A stretch of 48,003 bases of DNA. Source: Paraglaciecola sp. Lineage in GTDB: Bacteria; Pseudomonadota; Gammaproteobacteria; Enterobacterales; Alteromonadaceae. Made by a program: the position numbers and the translations under genes. The DNA lies in the NCBI GenBank assembly GCA_009993955.1, contig JAACSL010000009.1:110369-158371 (forward strand), in the 5' to 3' direction. Each line of letters opens with the position of its first letter. The first letter of the stretch is position 1. Positions 45,844-48,003 of the stretch are shown here, piece after piece. The notes under the pieces are model-generated. The model worked only from the letters and a program-made list of their open reading frames with translations, searched no databases and was not told where the DNA came from.

Positions 45844-45997
45844 TGCCTACGCCTCAGTTGATATCAACTTAATGAATATTATTTCACCAGTGTAGCTGAT
45901 AAAAATACTTGGAGTAAAACGGATTTACAGTAATAAAATTAAAATTATCAATAAGATGCAACATATCAATGGAATAAAGCGTGCTACATCCCATGCA

Positions 45998-46398
45998 TAA
46001 AAAAAGGCGCATGTTGGAGTTCCAATATGCGCCTTTTTGCTGAATTTTGAGAATCCGTCTCTGCTATCCCTTGCAAAATCTATCCTGATAATGTCCTTAT
46101 TACGCCCTTTCCATCACATCCCATCATCCTCATGGGGCGTCTTTCCTAAACGGGTTCCCACTTCCTTGTCACTCAACTTACCTGTTGAGACCACATCCGT
46201 ATTTCGTCCATTTCCCTGTATCTGCAATCATTGCAAATAAGCATCCTTTCTTTCCATTCCCTAAGATCGTTATCCTAACAATCTAAGCGCTCCGCTTGTC
46301 CTTCGTCCTTGATTGAGTTTCCTTGCACTCATTTCATCTTCCTGATGATGTCCAGTTTCATCCTTGTGTCATCCTGACTCGTCGTGTTTCCGTGTGAC
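45998..46398 (-). ncRNA. csrB: CsrB-family regulatory RNA
   Basis: A protein-less stretch which on the minus strand reads as a purine-rich RNA of about 400 nt. It has roughly 27 GGA triplets, many as AGGA in hairpin loops, such as CATCATC-AGGA-AGATGA. It ends in a strong terminator. CsrB RNAs bind and titrate the translational regulator CsrA/RsmA through such GGA motifs (E. coli CsrB is 369 nt). The start is inferred from a -10 box TATAGT (46410-46405); no good -35 is seen, as expected for an activated promoter. A GacA/UvrY box lies about 170 bp upstream. Strand and identity rest on motif density, length and flanking signals. Confidence 0.88.
46001..46038 (-). terminator. Terminator of csrB
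   Basis: Arms of 18 bp: AAAAAGGCGCATATTGGA paired with TCCAACATGCGCCTTTTT (minus strand, one G-T), loop of two bases as drawn, followed by Ts. One GGA sits in the stem. Confidence 0.9.
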
Positions 46399-46564
46399 GC
46401 AGTAACTATAAATTAATTAGGATTGTTTACCACTGGGGGGATTTTAATTTGCTGTGGATTTTCGCTAGATAACAAGAAAAGATTTTTTAACCTAATATAA
46501 ATCAATTACTTAAAATTCATACCCATTTAAATACTGACTATTTTTACGCCTAAGCTTACAGTTT

Positions 46565-46582
46565 TGTAAGAGATCGCTTACA
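46565..46582. promoter_or_regulatory. GacA/UvrY binding box upstream of csrB
   Basis: TGTAAG-AGATCG-CTTACA is an exact match to the TGTAAG-N6-CTTACA element that the BarA/UvrY (GacS/GacA) response regulator uses upstream of csrB, csrC, rsmY and rsmZ. Its distance of about 170 bp from the predicted csrB start is the usual one. Confidence 0.85.
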
Positions 46583-46651
46583 CACTACCTAGGTGATTGA
46601 CACATTGATTCTTGCAGCAATATAAATTCCCTGCTTTCATCGCACTAACAC

Positions 46652-47302
46652 TTATGTTGCTTGTCGGTATCTGAACATGAGATGGCCATTAATTCTGCCC
46701 ACTTGCAGTGTTTTTACCAAACTGTACTCACCATCTTCAAAAAAACTGAGGCACTTCGGTAACGTGACAAACATGCCAACCCCTTCACTTTTCGGGTCGT
46801 CCAACATGACACTGTCTATAGCACGCATCAATACATGGCCAAGACCGTGATGTTGCTGGTCAGGATGAACGCCAATAAAAGAAAGCATATGATAATACTG
46901 ACTAGGTATGTGCTCTCTCACCATGGCCTCTTTATCAACCATTTGTTTAGTGCTTAAGTACCCAGCAGTGAGCAGCATTTTTAATCGCCAGTGCCAGAAT
47001 CTATTGGGTCTGAGAGTGGTTTCAGGTGCAGTCAAACATGCTACGGCTAATAATCTATCTTGATCAAATAACCCTATCATGGGTTGTCTGGCTTGCCAAA
47101 AGGCACTCAGTTCTTCGCGAATGGCGGAACGTAAACGAGATTCGTAGCCCTCTTTTTCTGCATCAAAAATCGACACAAACAAAGGGTCGTCATGGTAGGC
47201 AAGGTATAATATTGACGCGGCTATCTTTAAATCTTCCGCGGTGAGGTAGATGGCTTTTAGGTTATTTTTATCTACTACCGGTGCATCGCTTGTGGCAAGC
47301 AT
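46652..47302 (-). CDS. GNAT-family N-acetyltransferase
   Basis: A 216-residue acetyltransferase with the acetyl-CoA motif LSFIGVHPDQQHHGLGHVLMRAI (Q-x-x-G-x-G). The N-terminal half DDPLFVSIFD and LAVACLTAPET follow the pattern of small fungal/bacterial GNATs that accept varied substrates, and FVTLPKCLSFFEDGEYSLVKT corresponds to the usual C-terminal (NxxxxxxYxxxGF)-like strand. The start at 47302 (ATG) is used; an in-frame TTG two codons earlier is ignored. Substrate unknown. Confidence 0.82.
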   Translation of the reverse strand: MLATSDAPVVDKNNLKAIYLTAEDLKIAASILYLAYHDDPLFVSIFDAEKEGYESRLRSAIREELSAFWQARQPMIGLFDQDRLLAVACLTAPETTLRPNRFWHWRLKMLLTAGYLSTKQMVDKEAMVREHIPSQYYHMLSFIGVHPDQQHHGLGHVLMRAIDSVMLDDPKSEGVGMFVTLPKCLSFFEDGEYSLVKTLQVGRINGHLMFRYRQAT

Positions 47303-47388
47303 AGTCAAATTCTCTGGCGCTTTTTGCTTACTGTAACCTAAGTTTAAACGGTTGTTAACATTATATTAATATTCAAGGAGGTAAACCT

Positions 47389-47622
47389 GTGGAACATTAT
47401 CATACGGAGTTAAAAGATTTATTTGAGCAATTAGGCTTAGCTGTAGATGAGCTTAGTCAGCTTGATTTTGTGAAGAAAAATCAAGGCCTTGCGGCAAACA
47501 TTAAACTACACGATGCCAGTTTTTGGACAGATCAACAACGCGAGTTTTTACGATCAGCATTACAAGAAGACAGCGAGTGGGCCGAGCTTATCGACCAGCT
47601 CGACGCCTTATTGCGTGCTTAA
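47389..47622 (+). CDS. DUF2789-family small protein
   Basis: A 77-residue soluble protein starting with GTG behind a near-perfect ribosome binding site AAGGAGGT. The sequence TELKDLFEQLGLAVDELSQLDFV, KLHDASFWTDQQREFLRSALQEDSEWAELIDQLDALL matches DUF2789, widespread in gammaproteobacteria without known function. Divergent from the GNAT gene, 86 bp apart. Confidence 0.85.
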   Translation: MEHYHTELKDLFEQLGLAVDELSQLDFVKKNQGLAANIKLHDASFWTDQQREFLRSALQEDSEWAELIDQLDALLRA

Positions 47623-47632
47623 TGCGTGTTAA

Positions 47633-47854
47633 CTAGTTTTTCATGAGGTTGTAGGCCGTGTCTCCCCAACCATTTAATGCACCATTTTTGAAAATTAGTG
47701 GCGTGCATTCATCTTTAGTCGTCACGCCATCTTCTTCGCGACGCTGGGTGCGGTAAAAGAATATTTGATAGGTATCGCCATCTTTTTCGTAAAGTTCATT
47801 AAAATCTGGGATACCCATGCGTTTCTCAACGTCATTGACGCTCAGGCCCGGCAC
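47633..47854 (-). pseudogene. DUF3192-family protein, N-terminus missing or displaced
   Basis: The visible part, VPGLSVNDVEKRMGIPDFNELYEK...YQIFFYRTQRREEDGVTTKDECTPLIFKNGALNGWGD, fits the conserved region of DUF3192 proteins, which normally begin with a lipoprotein signal. Here the frame continues upstream (QVSYKSSWQNQEKSNRQALTKL...) but meets a stop at about 47960 without an ATG, a signal peptide or a lipobox. The GTG at 47854 is the first possible start and has no ribosome binding site. So the N-terminus is lost or frameshifted, or a rare start is used. The conserved domain itself looks undamaged. Confidence 0.55.
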
Positions 47855-47928
47855 TAGTTTAGTTAAGGCTTGGCGGTTGCTTTTCTCTTGGTTTTGCCAA
47901 GATGATTTGTAACTAACCTGAGATCGGT

Positions 47929-48003
47929 TTAAGCAGCCACCATCGCATTTCTCTCAACGTCGCTAATATTAAGGGATGGCTTATTTTTCTTGAGGCAATA
48001 TGC
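47929..48003 (-). CDS. C-terminal fragment of an unidentified gene
   Basis: An open frame enters from the right edge and ends at a TAA (47931-47929): ...KKNKPSLNISDVERNAMVAA. It lies where the N-terminus of the DUF3192 gene would be expected. Family not recognised, and too short for confidence; an insertion that cut the DUF3192 gene is one possibility. Confidence 0.25.
   Translation of the reverse strand, partial: AYCLKKNKPSLNISDVERNAMVAA

Noticed and set aside
46037-46240. Plus-strand 67-codon ORF in the csrB region
   Set aside because: Complement of a GGA-rich structural RNA; no ribosome binding site or family, Ser/Pro-rich by composition.

Overview
This is a chromosomal window from a marine-type gammaproteobacterium, most likely order Alteromonadales (inference). 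The evidence is a Shewanella/Alteromonas-like run murJ-ribF-ileS-lspA-fkpB-ispH next to type IV minor pilin genes, the enterobacterial/alteromonad trio yqcC-truC-yqcA, DUF3549-DUF3301, a PEP-CTERM protein, and a Gac/UvrY-type CsrB RNA. No tRNA, rRNA, CRISPR, prophage or complete insertion sequence was seen.

Left part (1-10354): a leftward doxX-pirin-lysR locus (doxX is frameshifted in a G tract), a rightward cytochrome b561-yceI pair, a PEP-CTERM zinc metalloprotease behind a good sigma-54 promoter, a short LepB signal peptidase, an IbpA-type small heat-shock gene behind a ROSE-like RNA thermometer, and a leftward four-gene MacAB-like efflux operon (adaptor, ATPase, two permeases).

Centre (10355-21792): leftward housekeeping genes adk, htpG (with a sigma-32 promoter), recR, ybaB, dnaX (with an A-AAA-AAG frameshift site and an immediate stop in the -1 frame) and apt. 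Then come a tiny membrane-protein ORF, a bufferin-type copper-peptide operon bufA-bufB-bufC whose precursor carries ten EGKCG motifs, and nadE-glnB. A 14-bp tandem repeat array separates dnaX from ybaB.

Pilus region (21968-33334): a FimT-like gene, then pilV-pilW-pilX-pilY1-pilE on the minus strand, then a second compact minor-pilin operon (FimT/GspH-, PilW/GspJ-, PilX/GspK- and PilV/GspI-like) and a divergent PilE-like gene. PilY1 appears to have two repeat modules inserted into its von Willebrand domain.

Right part (33351-48003): ispH-fkpB-lspA-ileS-ribF in one overlapping operon, murJ, a secreted NTF2-like protein, rpsT with a TTG start, yqcA-truC-yqcC, DUF3549-DUF3301 and a UspE-like protein. 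A long intergenic region encodes a CsrB-family RNA (about 27 GGA motifs, terminator, upstream TGTAAG-N6-CTTACA box). The window ends with a GNAT protein, DUF2789, and a DUF3192 gene that seems to lack its N-terminus. The recurring theme is regulation at RNA level: a thermometer, a CsrA sponge, a recoding site and a likely intercistronic attenuator.
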